Assembly: GCF_000686525.1 (NCBI RefSeq)
Contig: NZ_JMKT01000015.1
Span: 151,035-215,034 of the forward strand
Source of the DNA: Desulfonatronovibrio hydrogenovorans DSM 9292
GTDB taxonomy: Bacteria > Desulfobacterota > Desulfovibrionia > Desulfovibrionales > Desulfonatronovibrionaceae
Direction: 5' to 3'
Length of the DNA stretch: 64,000 bases
Shown: piece by piece, positions 37,657 through 47,560 of the stretch
Position numbering within the stretch: the first letter of the stretch is position 1
Layout of the letters: the number at the start of each line of letters is the position of its first letter
Notes under the pieces: generated by a model
The model's database searches: none
Told to the model about the DNA's origin: nothing
The model's input: only the letters and a program-made list of their open reading frames with translations
Program-made: the position numbers and the translations under genes

Positions 37657-39123
37657 TCAGGCCAAACCAGCAGGCCGTCCCAGTTCCGGAAGGATTTTTT
37701 CCAGGATGTTTCCTGTCTGCAGGATGAGTCCTTCTTCAAAAGCCGGACCAATAATCTGGATGCCGACAGGCATGTTGCTAGGTCTGCCCAGTCCAGCCGG
37801 AATGGTCAAGCCGGGAAGTCCTGCCAGGTTCTGGGAAGTGGTGAAGATATCCGTCAGGTACATTTGTAAAGGATCATCAATATTTTCACCTATTTTAAAG
37901 GCAGTTGTGGGAACAACAGGTGAAAAGATGACCTCACATTTATCAAAAGCCTTCTGGTAATCCTGGAGAATGAGCCGTCGGATCTGGGCAGCTTTTTTGT
38001 AGTAGGCGTCGTAATATCCGGCAGACAGGACATAGGTCCCGATCATTATTCTTCTTTGTACTTCTTCTCCAAGGGCTTTGGACCTGGTTTGGCAGTACAT
38101 TTCCAAAAGATCCCTGCCTGCCTCCCTGACTCCATATTTTACCCCGTCATATCTGGCTAAATTGGATGATGCTTCAGCCATGGCAATGATATAGTAGGCT
38201 GCAATGCCGTAATCGGAGTGGGGCAGATCTATGTCCACGATGGTGGCTCCGGCAGAGCGGGCAGCCTGAACTGCCTCCTGACATACTTCCAGGACTTCTG
38301 GTGCAAGGCCTTCTTCCCAGTGCTCCCTGGGCAGCCCCACACGCACATTTTTCAGATCACTTCGCCTTGCAAGTTCAGCTGAGAAATCAGGGACAGGCAA
38401 AGAAGCAGAAGTTGAATCCCTGGGATCATAACCTGAGATGACCTGGGTCATGAGGGCAGCATCGGCAACGCTTCTGGTCATGGGGCCAGCCTGGTCAAGG
38501 GATGATCCGTAGGCCACAAGACCGAACCGTGAAACCCTGCCGTAGGTGGGTTTAAGTCCGGTGATCCCGCAAAATGAAGCCGGCTGGCGTATTGACCCTC
38601 CAGTGTCGGTTCCAATGGAGGCAAAACATTGTCTGGCAGCTACTCCAGCAGCTGATCCCCCGCTGGAACCGCCTGGAACCCGTTCCAGGTTCCATGGATT
38701 TCTGGTGGTTTTAAAGGCGGAGTTTTCTGTGGACGATCCCATGGCGAATTCATCCATGTTGTTTTTGCCTATTATGATTGCTCCAGCATCACGCAGCTTT
38801 TCCACTAGGGTTGCTTCATAGCATGGCCGGTAGTTCTCAAGTATTTTTGAGCCGCAGGTCGTAGGAAAATCTTTGGTGCAGATAACGTCCTTTATGGTTA
38901 TGGGGACCCCCCATAGCGGCTTTTGGGGATCAGGTCCCAGATCATCCATCCTGCCGGCTTCTTCCAGTGATTTTTCTTCATTAAAGCTCAGCATGGCGTT
39001 AATTTCAGGTTCGGTAACTTTTATCCTTTCCAGACAGGCCTGGACTACTTCCAGGCATGTCAGCTCGCCTTTATGAAGAAGATTGCGGAGTTCAACAAGT
39101 TTTTTTTCAAGCATGTTTTCCAT
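37657..39123 (-). CDS. gatA: Glutamyl/aspartyl-tRNA amidotransferase subunit A
   Basis: A 488-residue amidase-signature enzyme with the catalytic triad visible: Lys in ITIKDVI, and the two serines in [10 protein letters not shown] and [13 protein letters not shown]. The block [17 protein letters not shown] is typical of GatA. With GatB and GatC it turns Glu-tRNA(Gln) or Asp-tRNA(Asn) into the amidated form, producing ammonia from glutamine. gatC lies 14 bases upstream. gatB is not in the window and must lie elsewhere. Confidence 0.97.
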   Translation of the reverse strand: MENMLEKKLVELRNLLHKGELTCLEVVQACLERIKVTEPEINAMLSFNEEKSLEEAGRMDDLGPDPQKPLWGVPITIKDVICTKDFPTTCGSKILENYRPCYEATLVEKLRDAGAIIIGKNNMDEFAMGSSTENSAFKTTRNPWNLERVPGGSSGGSAAGVAARQCFASIGTDTGGSIRQPASFCGITGLKPTYGRVSRFGLVAYGSSLDQAGPMTRSVADAALMTQVISGYDPRDSTSASLPVPDFSAELARRSDLKNVRVGLPREHWEEGLAPEVLEVCQEAVQAARSAGATIVDIDLPHSDYGIAAYYIIAMAEASSNLARYDGVKYGVREAGRDLLEMYCQTRSKALGEEVQRRIMIGTYVLSAGYYDAYYKKAAQIRRLILQDYQKAFDKCEVIFSPVVPTTAFKIGENIDDPLQMYLTDIFTTSQNLAGLPGLTIPAGLGRPSNMPVGIQIIGPAFEEGLILQTGNILEKILPELGRPAGLA

Positions 39124-39137
39124 CTTGGTTCTGATAA

Positions 39138-39422
39138 TTATAAAATCTTGGGTACAATAAAGAACTTTTCGTCCTTGGCAGGGGCATTGGCCAGAAGGTC
39201 CTCCCGCTGGTACTCCTTTTGAACAGAGTCCTCCCTGAGGACAGAGGTGTTTTCAGAGGGAGAGTAAAGTGGATCAACCCCACTGGTGTCCAGAGTGTTC
39301 ATTTTATCCATGTAAGCAATGATCTCGCTGAACTGGTGAGCGAATTTCTCAAGACTCTGCTCATCAAGATCCAGTCTTGCCAGGGCGGCGATCTTGGCCA
39401 CCTGTTTCTGTGTGATTTCCAT
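39138..39422 (-). CDS. gatC: Glutamyl/aspartyl-tRNA amidotransferase subunit C
   Basis: A 94-residue protein with the GatC pattern: [20 protein letters not shown] near the start, [19 protein letters not shown] in the middle and FIVPKIL at the C-terminus. GatC is a small belt that holds GatA and GatB together. A GGAG lies upstream of the ATG. It lies 29 bases after the lipoprotein gene and directly before gatA. Confidence 0.95.
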   Translation of the reverse strand: MEITQKQVAKIAALARLDLDEQSLEKFAHQFSEIIAYMDKMNTLDTSGVDPLYSPSENTSVLREDSVQKEYQREDLLANAPAKDEKFFIVPKIL

Positions 39423-39451
39423 CTTGCATCTGCTCCGGATGAGTTGGTTTG

Positions 39452-41431
39452 TTATTGCTGCAGGGAGTGTTCAGGATTGACTTTTTCTTTTTGCCCTCCA
39501 TCCCTGAGCATCTCCAGCCACTGGGCCTTTCTGGCTTTCCTAAGCTCAATCAGAGAGTAAAAATAGTCAAGGTCGGCCTGTTCCAGTCCCCTTCTGGTCA
39601 TCTGAAACAGATAAAGGTCCTGACGGGCCTTGCCCTGACCGTCCCATGAGATGGGGGCCATGCTCCAGTCGTTGAAATTGATCTGGCTTAATTTCTGATT
39701 GACCTGCCTGTGCCTGGATGGAGAAGGGAGGGTGCCAAGCTGGGAAGCAAATCTGACAAAGTCATATCCCAGGGCGACCCAGAAATCAGGTTCACCTTGC
39801 AAAGTGTCAGCCAGGCCCTGTTTTAAATTGTCCACCCTTGATGAGGGATTATCATCCCACCAGGCTCCTGGAGTCATGGACAGGGAAAAATACTGCTGCT
39901 CAAAGTCCTGGGGAGAAAAAGCCTGGGACCAGAGCATCGGGCCCATGAACAGCAGCTGGTTCTGATCAAAATAAAAGAATTGGGGGACCATGCCCTTAAC
40001 CCTGGACAGGCTGTCCGGAATGAATACAGCCTGAAAGTCAGGGGGAGGATTCTTGGTAGGATCATCTTTGTCCTTGACCTTGAGAAACGAGGCTACAATA
40101 TCGTTCCATCTGGCTGGCTGATCTGGCGGGTAACTTTGAAGTCCGCTTATCCGGGCTCCTATCCTGGCCGCCTCTTCCCAGAACACCTGGGCGTAGGCCC
40201 GGCCAAAATCATCTTCTGGGTAGAATACACCAAAGTCGGTAAAACCAAGATAGCTTACTGTCTGCTCCAGCATGGACCGGACCTGGTCAGCCGGGCTGGA
40301 AAAAAACCTCCACCCAGCAGACCCTTCCTCGTCAATGGAGGGCAGAAAAGAGAAGAAGACCTTTTTTTTGTTCAGCCCGGAATCAACTATTTTTTCCCAG
40401 TCAGACCTTGATACAGGTCCTCCCACAACGGAAACGGTATCCAGTTTTTTTAATTCGTTAATCCATCCATCCTGATCAGTGTTCAAGGTCTTGACATTGA
40501 CTCTAACCCCGTCCAGAAGCAGTTCCCAGTGGGCTGCTCCTGCTCCGCGCATGATTTTCCAGCCTGCAGATGAAAATTGTCCGCTTAAAGGCAGAAGCAG
40601 GACTATTTCAGGTATGGGCATGCCGAATTCATCCAGCCATTTCTCCACCTGAGTGACAAAAGGGTCAGGGTCAATAAAGCCGCCATTTCGGCTCAGGGTA
40701 CTCAGTTTAGGCCACAAAGAGTCCCATAGAGAAGAATCTTTTTTCAACTGCCCGGAATAAAGAGTCCAGAAAAATATGTTTTGAGGAAACTGGTTCTGCC
40801 TTTCATGATCCACAAAGGGCAGGGCCTTTTCCAGGCTTTGCAGGGGCAGGTCTGACAGGTAGTCCTGAAGCTTATTTTCCAGTCTGATTTTTTGGGGTCG
40901 CGTGTCAGCGTCAGTAAATATCCTTTCCATAACTGACATGGACTCAGGGAATCTTTCCTGCTCAAAATGGTAAAAGGCCAAGGATAAAGCGGCATTTGCC
41001 CTGATTTCAAATGGGCGGTCCTGATCTCGGCTTAATTTTTCCAGGTATTGATGGAACTCATTTTCGCCTACAGCTTTTTTTAAGGAGATCGAATAATATT
41101 CATGCCACTGCCAGGACTGAGCAGCTCTGGGATCAAGAAGCTCCCATTTTTCAAGAGCCTGGTGTGCGGTTTCAAAATCTTTGTTGTAGAAGGCACTGAT
41201 ACCCAGACGCTGCCAGATTAAAGTTTGCTGATCCTGGGTCAATCCGGGTTTTTGAGAGAGGGTCTGGTACAGGTTCTGGCTTTGACGATAATTTTTGCGG
41301 TCCCAGAACATGCCTGCCTCTTTCAGGATTTGGGCTTCAGGGCTCACTGGCTCTGGGATAACTCTTTTTTCGGCACAGGCCAGCACCATGAAAAAACAGA
41401 GTAAAATGGAACATATTCTGATTAAATGCAT
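39452..41431 (-). CDS. LppC/LpoA-like lipoprotein (periplasmic-binding-protein fold)
   Basis: The product is 659 residues from the ATG at 41431. The N-terminus is a lipoprotein signal (IRICSILLCFFMVLACAEK, with LAC as the lipobox). Helical repeats of TPR type fill about residues 30-250 (FWDRKNYRQSQNLYQTLSQK, FYNKDFETAHQALEKWE). From about 270 a two-lobe binding-protein fold begins (VLLLPLSGQFSSAGWKIMRG, DFGVFYPEDDFGRAYAQVFW). This combination is that of LpoA/LppC, outer-membrane lipoproteins that activate penicillin-binding protein 1A; a ligand-binding role is also possible. It lies upstream of gatC in the same orientation. Confidence 0.8.
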   Translation of the reverse strand: MHLIRICSILLCFFMVLACAEKRVIPEPVSPEAQILKEAGMFWDRKNYRQSQNLYQTLSQKPGLTQDQQTLIWQRLGISAFYNKDFETAHQALEKWELLDPRAAQSWQWHEYYSISLKKAVGENEFHQYLEKLSRDQDRPFEIRANAALSLAFYHFEQERFPESMSVMERIFTDADTRPQKIRLENKLQDYLSDLPLQSLEKALPFVDHERQNQFPQNIFFWTLYSGQLKKDSSLWDSLWPKLSTLSRNGGFIDPDPFVTQVEKWLDEFGMPIPEIVLLLPLSGQFSSAGWKIMRGAGAAHWELLLDGVRVNVKTLNTDQDGWINELKKLDTVSVVGGPVSRSDWEKIVDSGLNKKKVFFSFLPSIDEEGSAGWRFFSSPADQVRSMLEQTVSYLGFTDFGVFYPEDDFGRAYAQVFWEEAARIGARISGLQSYPPDQPARWNDIVASFLKVKDKDDPTKNPPPDFQAVFIPDSLSRVKGMVPQFFYFDQNQLLFMGPMLWSQAFSPQDFEQQYFSLSMTPGAWWDDNPSSRVDNLKQGLADTLQGEPDFWVALGYDFVRFASQLGTLPSPSRHRQVNQKLSQINFNDWSMAPISWDGQGKARQDLYLFQMTRRGLEQADLDYFYSLIELRKARKAQWLEMLRDGGQKEKVNPEHSLQQ

Positions 41432-41497
41432 TATGCTGGAATTCTCCGGAACTAATTGGATTGAAAGGTTTTCCAAAGAAAGACTGGAAAAACAAAA

Positions 41498-41524
41498 GGC
41501 CCGGCTCAGATTTTGAGCCGGGCC
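41498..41524 (-). terminator. Intrinsic terminator of the hrcA-grpE-dnaK operon
   Basis: GGCCCGGCTCA and TGAGCCGGGCC form a perfect 11-bp stem with a 5-base loop. On the minus strand it is followed by TTTTGTTTTT. It lies about 35 bases after the dnaK stop. Confidence 0.9.
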
Positions 41525-41558
41525 AGAATAGAAACGGTATCAATGGACTGTCAAGACA

Positions 41559-43478
41559 TTATTTGACTTCAGTGTAATCGGCATCCACCACATCGTCGTC
41601 ACCGGACTGTTTTGGTCCGGATTCAGGGCCGGGTTGATCTCCAGCCTGGTCCTGGGCTCCGGGCTGACCTTCCTGAGTTTTCTGGGAGTAGAGCTTTTCA
41701 GCCAGCTTGTGCGAGGCTTGAGACAGCTCATCAGTGGCCTTGCGGATGGCCTCTTCATCGTCTCCATCCATGACCTTTTTCAGGGCCTCAATCTTGGATT
41801 CTATGTCGGCCTTGAGTTCAGCATCAACGTTGTCGCCCAGGTCACGAAGGGATTTTTCAGTAGTGTAAATCAGGGTATCGGCATGGTTTCTGGCTTCAAT
41901 TAATTTCTGCTTCTTTTTGTCTTCTTCAGCATGGGATTCAGCTTCCTTGACCAGCTTGTTGATTTCTTCCTCAGAAAGTCCGCTGGATGCAGTAATTCTG
42001 ATGGACTGTTCTTTGCCGGTTCCGGTATCCTTGGCTGAAACATTGACCAGGCCATTGGCATCAATGTCAAAGGTGACCTCAATCTGGGGAACCCCCCTTG
42101 GAGCCGGAGGAATTCCGGCCAGTTCAAAGCGCCCCAGGGTCATATTGTCCCCGGCCATGGGTCTTTCGCCCTGCTGCACATGAATGGACACAGAAGGCTG
42201 ATTATCAGCAGCAGTTGTGAATATCTGGCTTTTGCGGGTGGGTATGGTGGTGTTTCTGTCGATGAGCTTGGTAAATACACCACCCATGGTTTCAATGCCC
42301 AGTGACAGAGGCGTGACATCCAGCAAAAGAACATCTTTGACGTCTCCGGTGAAGATTCCGCCCTGAATTGCTGCTCCCATGGCCACGACTTCATCAGGGT
42401 TGACGCTTTTGTTAGGCTCCTTGCCAAAAAAGTCAGCCACTTTCTTTTGAACCAGGGGCATCCTGGTCATGCCGCCTACCAAAAGTACCTGGTCGACCTC
42501 GGAAGCCTTGAGTCCGGCATCGGAAAGGGCTTTTTTGCAGGGTTCGATAGTTCTTTCCACAAGGTCTTCCACCAGTTTTTCCAGCTTGCCTCTGGAAAGC
42601 TTGATGTTCATGTGCTTGGGACCATTCTGGTCAGCAGTGATGAAGGGCAGGTTGATGTCGGTTTCCATGGTGGTGGACAATTCTTTTTTAGCCTTTTCAG
42701 CTGCTTCCTTGAGGCGCTGCAGGGCCATCTTGTCCTGGGACAGATCTATTCCGTTTTCTTTTTTGAATTCGCTGACCAGGTAGTCGATCACCCGGTGATC
42801 AAAGTCTTCACCGCCAAGGAAGGTATCACCGTTGGTGGACCTGACTTCTACCAGGTTGTCGCCGACTTCCAGGATAGATATGTCAAAGGTTCCGCCGCCA
42901 AGATCAAAGACAGCTATTTTCTCGTTGGCCTTTTTGTCAGCTCCGTAAGCCAGGGAAGCGGCTGTGGGCTCGTTGATGATCCGTTTGACTTCAAGACCGG
43001 CAATCTTGCCTGCGTCTTTGGTGGCCTGACGCTGGCTGTCATTGAAATAGGCCGGAACAGTGATTACGGCTTCAGTGACTTTTTCACCCAGGTATGCTTC
43101 AGCGTCACTTTTCAGTTTCTGTAAAAGCATTGCTGATATTTCCGGAGGACTGTACTTTTTGTCTCCCACCTGGATATGTGCATCACCTGCGGTTCCTTCG
43201 ACTATTTTGTACGGGCAGCTTTTAACCCAGTTTGACAGGACTGATTCATTGAATTTACGTCCCATGAGCCTTTTAAAGGCAAAAATGGTTTTTTCCGAGT
43301 TGGTCACAGCCTGCCTTTTGGCAATCTCGCCAACCAGGCGTTCCTTGTCGGTAAAAGCAACTATGGAAGGTGTGGTTCTTCCGCCTTCAGGGTTGGAAAT
43401 GCACTTGGCTTCCTTGCCCTCCATTACATAGACACAGCTGTTAGTAGTTCCCAGGTCGATTCCGATTATTTTTCCCAT
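41559..43478 (-). CDS. dnaK: Molecular chaperone DnaK (Hsp70)
   Basis: A 639-residue Hsp70 with an AAGGAGG ribosome binding site. The nucleotide-binding domain shows [17 protein letters not shown] at the N-terminus, [12 protein letters not shown] near 195 and [11 protein letters not shown] near 335. The linker [16 protein letters not shown] and the substrate-binding domain follow, with a helical lid and the acidic tail [13 protein letters not shown]. It folds and refolds proteins with DnaJ and GrpE. It is the last gene of the hrcA-grpE-dnaK operon, closed by the terminator just downstream. dnaJ is not adjacent. Confidence 0.98.
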   Translation of the reverse strand: MGKIIGIDLGTTNSCVYVMEGKEAKCISNPEGGRTTPSIVAFTDKERLVGEIAKRQAVTNSEKTIFAFKRLMGRKFNESVLSNWVKSCPYKIVEGTAGDAHIQVGDKKYSPPEISAMLLQKLKSDAEAYLGEKVTEAVITVPAYFNDSQRQATKDAGKIAGLEVKRIINEPTAASLAYGADKKANEKIAVFDLGGGTFDISILEVGDNLVEVRSTNGDTFLGGEDFDHRVIDYLVSEFKKENGIDLSQDKMALQRLKEAAEKAKKELSTTMETDINLPFITADQNGPKHMNIKLSRGKLEKLVEDLVERTIEPCKKALSDAGLKASEVDQVLLVGGMTRMPLVQKKVADFFGKEPNKSVNPDEVVAMGAAIQGGIFTGDVKDVLLLDVTPLSLGIETMGGVFTKLIDRNTTIPTRKSQIFTTAADNQPSVSIHVQQGERPMAGDNMTLGRFELAGIPPAPRGVPQIEVTFDIDANGLVNVSAKDTGTGKEQSIRITASSGLSEEEINKLVKEAESHAEEDKKKQKLIEARNHADTLIYTTEKSLRDLGDNVDAELKADIESKIEALKKVMDGDDEEAIRKATDELSQASHKLAEKLYSQKTQEGQPGAQDQAGDQPGPESGPKQSGDDDVVDADYTEVK

Positions 43479-43564
43479 ATTTGAAAGCCTCCTTAGAATT
43501 TATCAAAGTAACTGATAGGTTTCATAATTATCAAAAAAAAGATGTAAAGACTGTAACGGCACTT

Positions 43565-44146
43565 TTATTGAGGACATTTTTTACTGACCATGACCTTGGC
43601 TGGTCTGATTAGGCGATCATTCAGGACGTACCCTTTCTGCATTACCTGGCAGATCAGGCCGTTTTCCATGTCGCTGCGTTCTTCCTGAGCCAGAGCTTCG
43701 TGCAGGCCGGGGTTGAATTCCTCACCGATTTGACCCACCTGGACCAGGTTGTTCTTTTCCAGGATCTGTCTGAACATGGACATGGTCATCTCAACGCCCT
43801 GAACCAGATCTTTACAGGCGGGGTTTTTCTGCCCGTGCTCAAGAGCCAGCTCCAGATTGTCCAGTACAGGAAGGATTTCCTCAACAAATGATGATACTGC
43901 AAACTTGCAGAACTCCTCTTTTTCTCTGGTCAGGCGCTTTTTATAATTTTCTGAATCAGCCAGAGCTCTGAGGGTTTTGTCTTTTTGTTCAGCCAGAAGT
44001 TCGCATTGAGGACAAATATGCTCTTCGCACAGGGTTTGGAGATCATCTAATGAAATTTCTGATTCAGTCTTTTCATCATCTGAGTCTCTGCCATTATCCT
44101 TACTTTCAAGTTCTTCCTTTTCCAGTTTGTCCCTATCCTGGGCCAT
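43565..44146 (-). CDS. grpE: Nucleotide exchange factor GrpE
   Basis: The product is 193 residues from the ATG at 44146, with AGGGAGG upstream. It has a long N-terminal coiled coil, then LRALADSENYKKRLTREKEE and VLDNLELALEHG. The beta-wing region contains LVQVGQIGEEFNPGLHEA and ends GYVLNDRLIRPAKVMVSK. GrpE drives ADP release from DnaK. The coil contains a four-cysteine cluster (LCEEHICPQCELL, residues about 36-48) not typical of E. coli GrpE. It lies 40 bases after hrcA. Confidence 0.96.
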   Translation of the reverse strand: MAQDRDKLEKEELESKDNGRDSDDEKTESEISLDDLQTLCEEHICPQCELLAEQKDKTLRALADSENYKKRLTREKEEFCKFAVSSFVEEILPVLDNLELALEHGQKNPACKDLVQGVEMTMSMFRQILEKNNLVQVGQIGEEFNPGLHEALAQEERSDMENGLICQVMQKGYVLNDRLIRPAKVMVSKKCPQ

Positions 44147-44186
44147 GTATTTCAACCTCCCTGACACAATATTTTTTGAGCAAGCA

Positions 44187-45245
44187 TTAGCCGGGCAGAT
44201 TCTGTCCAGCTTTGTTTTCATATATTTCCCGGAGCAATTGACTAAGAATTTTGGCTGTCAAGTCAACTGCTGGAATTATTTTCGAGTAGTTCATCCTTGT
44301 TGGACCAATAATGCTGACTGCTCCAATATTGGACCCACCAAGGCTGTATGGTGAAGAAATTACGGTGAAATCACTCAGTTCGTCCCATTTTTCCTCCTGA
44401 CCGAGGATTACGCTAATGTTTTTGCTTTCGATGGTCTTATCAAGTAGCTTAAGAAGCTTTGATTTTTCCTCCAGCATTCTGAAGAGTTCGCGCATTTTGT
44501 TTATGTCTGCAGAATCACTACCCTGAAACACGTAGTGGGTCCCTTCCATGTACACCTGTCTTCCTGAGTCATCAAAGGATTCATGAGCCAGCTTTAAGGC
44601 TTTCTCATAAAGTCCTTCGAACTGGATTCTGGCGTTTTTCATCTGGGCAAGCACACTTGAGCGTACATAGTGCAGGGTTTTGCCCTGGTAATGTTCATTA
44701 AGATAGTTGCCGAACTTAACAAGATCATCTGCAGATATTTCCTTGTCCACGCTGATGACCTTGTTCCGGATTAGTCCACCCTCCATGACCAGAATGGACA
44801 TGATCAGTCCCGGTCTGAGCAGAACAAAGTCAATCCGCTGCCAGCGGATGGCCTGATGATCCGGAGTTATTACCAAGCTTATCTGGTTGGAAAGAGAAGA
44901 CAGGATCTTACAGGTCTGGCTCAAGGTCTGGGACAAATCCGGTCCAACACTGGTCAGGCTGGACTTGATTTTTTCCCTGACCTCAGGAGAAACAGGCTCT
45001 ACTTCCAGGTTGGAATCCAGGTAATATCTGAGTCCGTGTGCAGTGGGGATTCTTCCAGCAGAGGTGTGGGGCTGCTCGATATACCCGGCATCGGTCAAGT
45101 CAGCCATAATGTTTCTGATGGAAGCCGGACTCAGGCTTAAGCTGGAATCCTTGGCCACAGTTCTTGAGCCCACAGGCTGTCCAGTTAAAATATAGTTCTT
45201 GACGATGGTCAGGAGTATATCTGTTTGTCTTTGATCAAGGGCCAT
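44187..45245 (-). CDS. hrcA: Heat-shock repressor HrcA
   Basis: A 352-residue repressor with an N-terminal winged helix (DILLTIVKNYILTGQPVGSR, SPASIRNIMADLTDAGYIEQ) followed by PHTSAGRIPTAHGLRYYLD, the family hallmark. The middle part is a GAF-like domain, and the C-terminus has GGSNIGAVSIIGPTRMNYSK. HrcA binds CIRCE and represses grpE and dnaK until heat or unfolded proteins inactivate it. A CIRCE operator lies 13 bases upstream of its own start, so the operon is autoregulated. Confidence 0.97.
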   Translation of the reverse strand: MALDQRQTDILLTIVKNYILTGQPVGSRTVAKDSSLSLSPASIRNIMADLTDAGYIEQPHTSAGRIPTAHGLRYYLDSNLEVEPVSPEVREKIKSSLTSVGPDLSQTLSQTCKILSSLSNQISLVITPDHQAIRWQRIDFVLLRPGLIMSILVMEGGLIRNKVISVDKEISADDLVKFGNYLNEHYQGKTLHYVRSSVLAQMKNARIQFEGLYEKALKLAHESFDDSGRQVYMEGTHYVFQGSDSADINKMRELFRMLEEKSKLLKLLDKTIESKNISVILGQEEKWDELSDFTVISSPYSLGGSNIGAVSIIGPTRMNYSKIIPAVDLTAKILSQLLREIYENKAGQNLPG

Positions 45246-45257
45246 TTAATTACCTCG

Positions 45258-45284
45258 TTGGCACTCTGGTTGATAGAGTGCCAA
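45258..45284 (-). promoter_or_regulatory. CIRCE operator for HrcA
   Basis: TTGGCACTC, nine bases, GAGTGCCAA: a perfect 9-bp inverted repeat with the CIRCE spacing. The consensus TTAGCACTC/GAGTGCTAA is changed at one position in each arm, and symmetry is kept. It lies 13 bases before the hrcA start. Confidence 0.93.
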
Positions 45285-45308
45285 TCAGGTAACAACGGTT
45301 GCCTGCCA

Positions 45309-45314
45309 TGTCAA
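45309..45314 (-). promoter_or_regulatory. Probable -35 box of the hrcA promoter
   Basis: On the minus strand a perfect TTGACA stands about 25 bases before the CIRCE element. A -10 at the right distance (TACCTG or TTACCT) is poor. The CIRCE repeat would then cover the transcription start, as expected for repression. Confidence 0.4.
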
Positions 45315-45368
45315 GATAAGCCAAGGGATTAAAGGATGTTTTGGCCTGGTGAAACTGGAATTGTGGGA

Positions 45369-46226
45369 CTACTGGTAGTGATAGATGTAGTCTCTCAGGG
45401 ACTGAATCCAGGGTCTTGGAGATTTTCCTGTGACCATGTTGTACTTGGAACAGTCCAGGACAGAGTAGGGTGGCCGGTTGGCCTTTTGGGGATATTCGCT
45501 TGATTGAATGGGGTTGATCCGGCAATACAGCCCTGCACATTTTATGGCTTCGGATGCAAGCTCACACCATGAAGCACGGCCCTTGTTGGCCAGATGGTAC
45601 AGCCCGCTGGTCTGTTTATTGACCAGATTCAAGGTGTACCGCGCCAGATCCAGGGTGTAGGTTGGTGAACCAACCTGGTCGTGGACAACATTCAGGGAGT
45701 CTTTTTTCCTGGCCAGGCTGATTATTTTGTCCACAAAATTGGTTTTGAACGGACCAAAAAGCCAGGCAGTTCTGATGACCAGTAGTTTGTCCCAGGGCTT
45801 GGACAGAAGAACTTTTTCTCCCTCGTATTTGGATTTTCCATAAACTGATTGTGGATTTGGAGAATCCTCGGTTGTGTAGGGAGTGTTCTTTTTCCCGTCA
45901 AAAACAAAGTCAGAGCTGAAATGAACCAGGCCGATGTTACTGCTTTTACATACTTTACCCAGGACTGCAGGCAGCTTCCTGTTAAGGTCGTAGGCAGATT
46001 CATCCTCTTCCTCTGCCTGATCCACCATAGTGTAGGCGATGGCATTGAATACGATCCGGACCCGATTTTTTTCTATATATTCAGTCAGGCTTGATGAGTT
46101 GAAGACATCCAGTTCATTGCGGTCCGGACACATGGTTTGCCACTCATGCTTCTGCAAAACCTGGTCAAGGGCCTGGCCCAACAGACCGGACTTACCTCCA
46201 AGGATCAAGGCTTTCATATCACTCAT
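45369..46226 (-). CDS. rfbD: dTDP-4-dehydrorhamnose reductase
   Basis: The product is 285 residues from the ATG at 46226, with AAGGAG upstream; its ATG overlaps the rfbB stop as ATGA. The Rossmann motif is GGKSGLLGQAL near the N-terminus. The short-chain-dehydrogenase Tyr-x-x-x-Lys is YGKSKYEGE near 124; FSSDFVFDGKK and TAWLFG are typical of RmlD. It reduces dTDP-4-keto-rhamnose to dTDP-L-rhamnose with NAD(P)H. With rfbB it supplies rhamnose for surface polysaccharide. rfbA and rfbC are not adjacent. Confidence 0.9.
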   Translation of the reverse strand: MSDMKALILGGKSGLLGQALDQVLQKHEWQTMCPDRNELDVFNSSSLTEYIEKNRVRIVFNAIAYTMVDQAEEEDESAYDLNRKLPAVLGKVCKSSNIGLVHFSSDFVFDGKKNTPYTTEDSPNPQSVYGKSKYEGEKVLLSKPWDKLLVIRTAWLFGPFKTNFVDKIISLARKKDSLNVVHDQVGSPTYTLDLARYTLNLVNKQTSGLYHLANKGRASWCELASEAIKCAGLYCRINPIQSSEYPQKANRPPYSVLDCSKYNMVTGKSPRPWIQSLRDYIYHYQ

Positions 46227-47242
46227 GAACGCTCCTTGTACCATTTTTCCATGAATTCAATATATTCTCCGGACTTTATTCCGTCCACCCATTCCTCATT
46301 TTTCAGATACCAGTTAATGGTCAGTTCAAGGCCTTCAGAGAACCGGACCTGAGGCTCAAAACCCAGTTCATCTTTAGCCAGGCTGTAATCCATGGCATAT
46401 CTCTGGTCGTGGCCTGGCCGGTCTTTAACAAATTTAATGAGTTTATAGGACTTGCCCATGATATCCAGGATTTTTTTGATTACATCCAGGTTTTCATATT
46501 CAGCATCGCCTCCGAAATTATAGATGGCTCCAGGTCTGCCCTTGCGCAGACAAAGGTCTATGCCTCTGCAGTGGTCTGAGACATAGATCCAGTCCCTGAC
46601 GTTGGATCCGGTTCCATAAACCGGGACAGGACGGTCTTCTTTGGCCCTTAGAAAAGAGAGGGGAACAAGTTTTTCCGGGAACTGGAAGGGACCGTAATTA
46701 TTGGAGCATCTGGTAACAATAACCGGGAAGCCGTATGTCTTGAAGAATGACCGGCACAAAAGGTCGGCTGAAGCCTTGGAGGCTGCGTAGGGGCTGTTGG
46801 GAGCCAGAGGGGACTCTTCTGTGAAAAGGCCTTCTGGCCCAAGGCTACCGTAGACTTCATCAGTTGATACTTGGATGAACCTTTTGATTCCAGCCTTGGA
46901 TGAAGCGGTCAAAAGGCTGTAGGTCCCCTGGATGTTGGACTCAATGAACTGGTCAGGCGCACTGATGGATCGGTCAACATGGGATTCAGCCGCAAAGTTT
47001 ACAACAGCATCTATTTCATATTCCTTTAAAATGTTCATCACCTGAGGGGTGTCGCAGATATCGCCCTTTTCAAAAAAATAGCGTTGACCATTGTATCTTC
47101 CTTCAACCGAAATCAGATTCTTAAGATTTCCAGCATAGGTGAGCTTGTCCAGATTGATGATGGTATGGTCATGCTCATGGAGCATGTAGTAAATAAAGTT
47201 AGTACCGATGAATCCGCATCCACCTGTGACCAGGATGTTCAT
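46223..47242 (-). CDS. rfbB: dTDP-glucose 4,6-dehydratase
   Basis: A 339-residue enzyme with the NAD-binding motif VTGGCGFIGTNFI at the N-terminus, FAAESHVDRSI near 82, and the catalytic TDE (VSTDEVYG) and YAASKA motifs. RNYGPFQFPEKLVP (here SNNYGPFQFPEKL) is the substrate-binding loop. It converts dTDP-glucose to dTDP-4-keto-6-deoxyglucose. It is the first gene of a two-gene unit with rfbD. The 210 bases upstream, before tRNA-Val, should hold the promoter, but no clear boxes were picked. Confidence 0.95.
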   Translation of the reverse strand: MNILVTGGCGFIGTNFIYYMLHEHDHTIINLDKLTYAGNLKNLISVEGRYNGQRYFFEKGDICDTPQVMNILKEYEIDAVVNFAAESHVDRSISAPDQFIESNIQGTYSLLTASSKAGIKRFIQVSTDEVYGSLGPEGLFTEESPLAPNSPYAASKASADLLCRSFFKTYGFPVIVTRCSNNYGPFQFPEKLVPLSFLRAKEDRPVPVYGTGSNVRDWIYVSDHCRGIDLCLRKGRPGAIYNFGGDAEYENLDVIKKILDIMGKSYKLIKFVKDRPGHDQRYAMDYSLAKDELGFEPQVRFSEGLELTINWYLKNEEWVDGIKSGEYIEFMEKWYKERS

Positions 47243-47453
47243 ATGGATCTCCCGTTCTGAATACCCCGACTTTTAACCGGGATGGTTGACTGGCCATGCC
47301 AGATCAGCTGTTTTGGATACAGGCATTTCTTTTGACCGGCATTGAGAATAGTTCTGGTTTTGTAGTTGAAAAATCTTCAGGATTCAAGTTGTGGGTGCTG
47401 GAGGTAAAAAAAGAGTTGCCCTGGAAGCTGGATTGGGCTTAATATTTATTTGT

Positions 47454-47529
<76 letters not shown>

Positions 47530-47560
47530 CCATTGTCTTTAATTGCAGTCTAACGTCAAA

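Noticed and set aside
39452..41431. Plain ABC-transporter amino-acid binding protein
   Set aside because: The long TPR-like N-terminal part and lipoprotein signal fit LpoA/LppC better, although ligand binding is not excluded.
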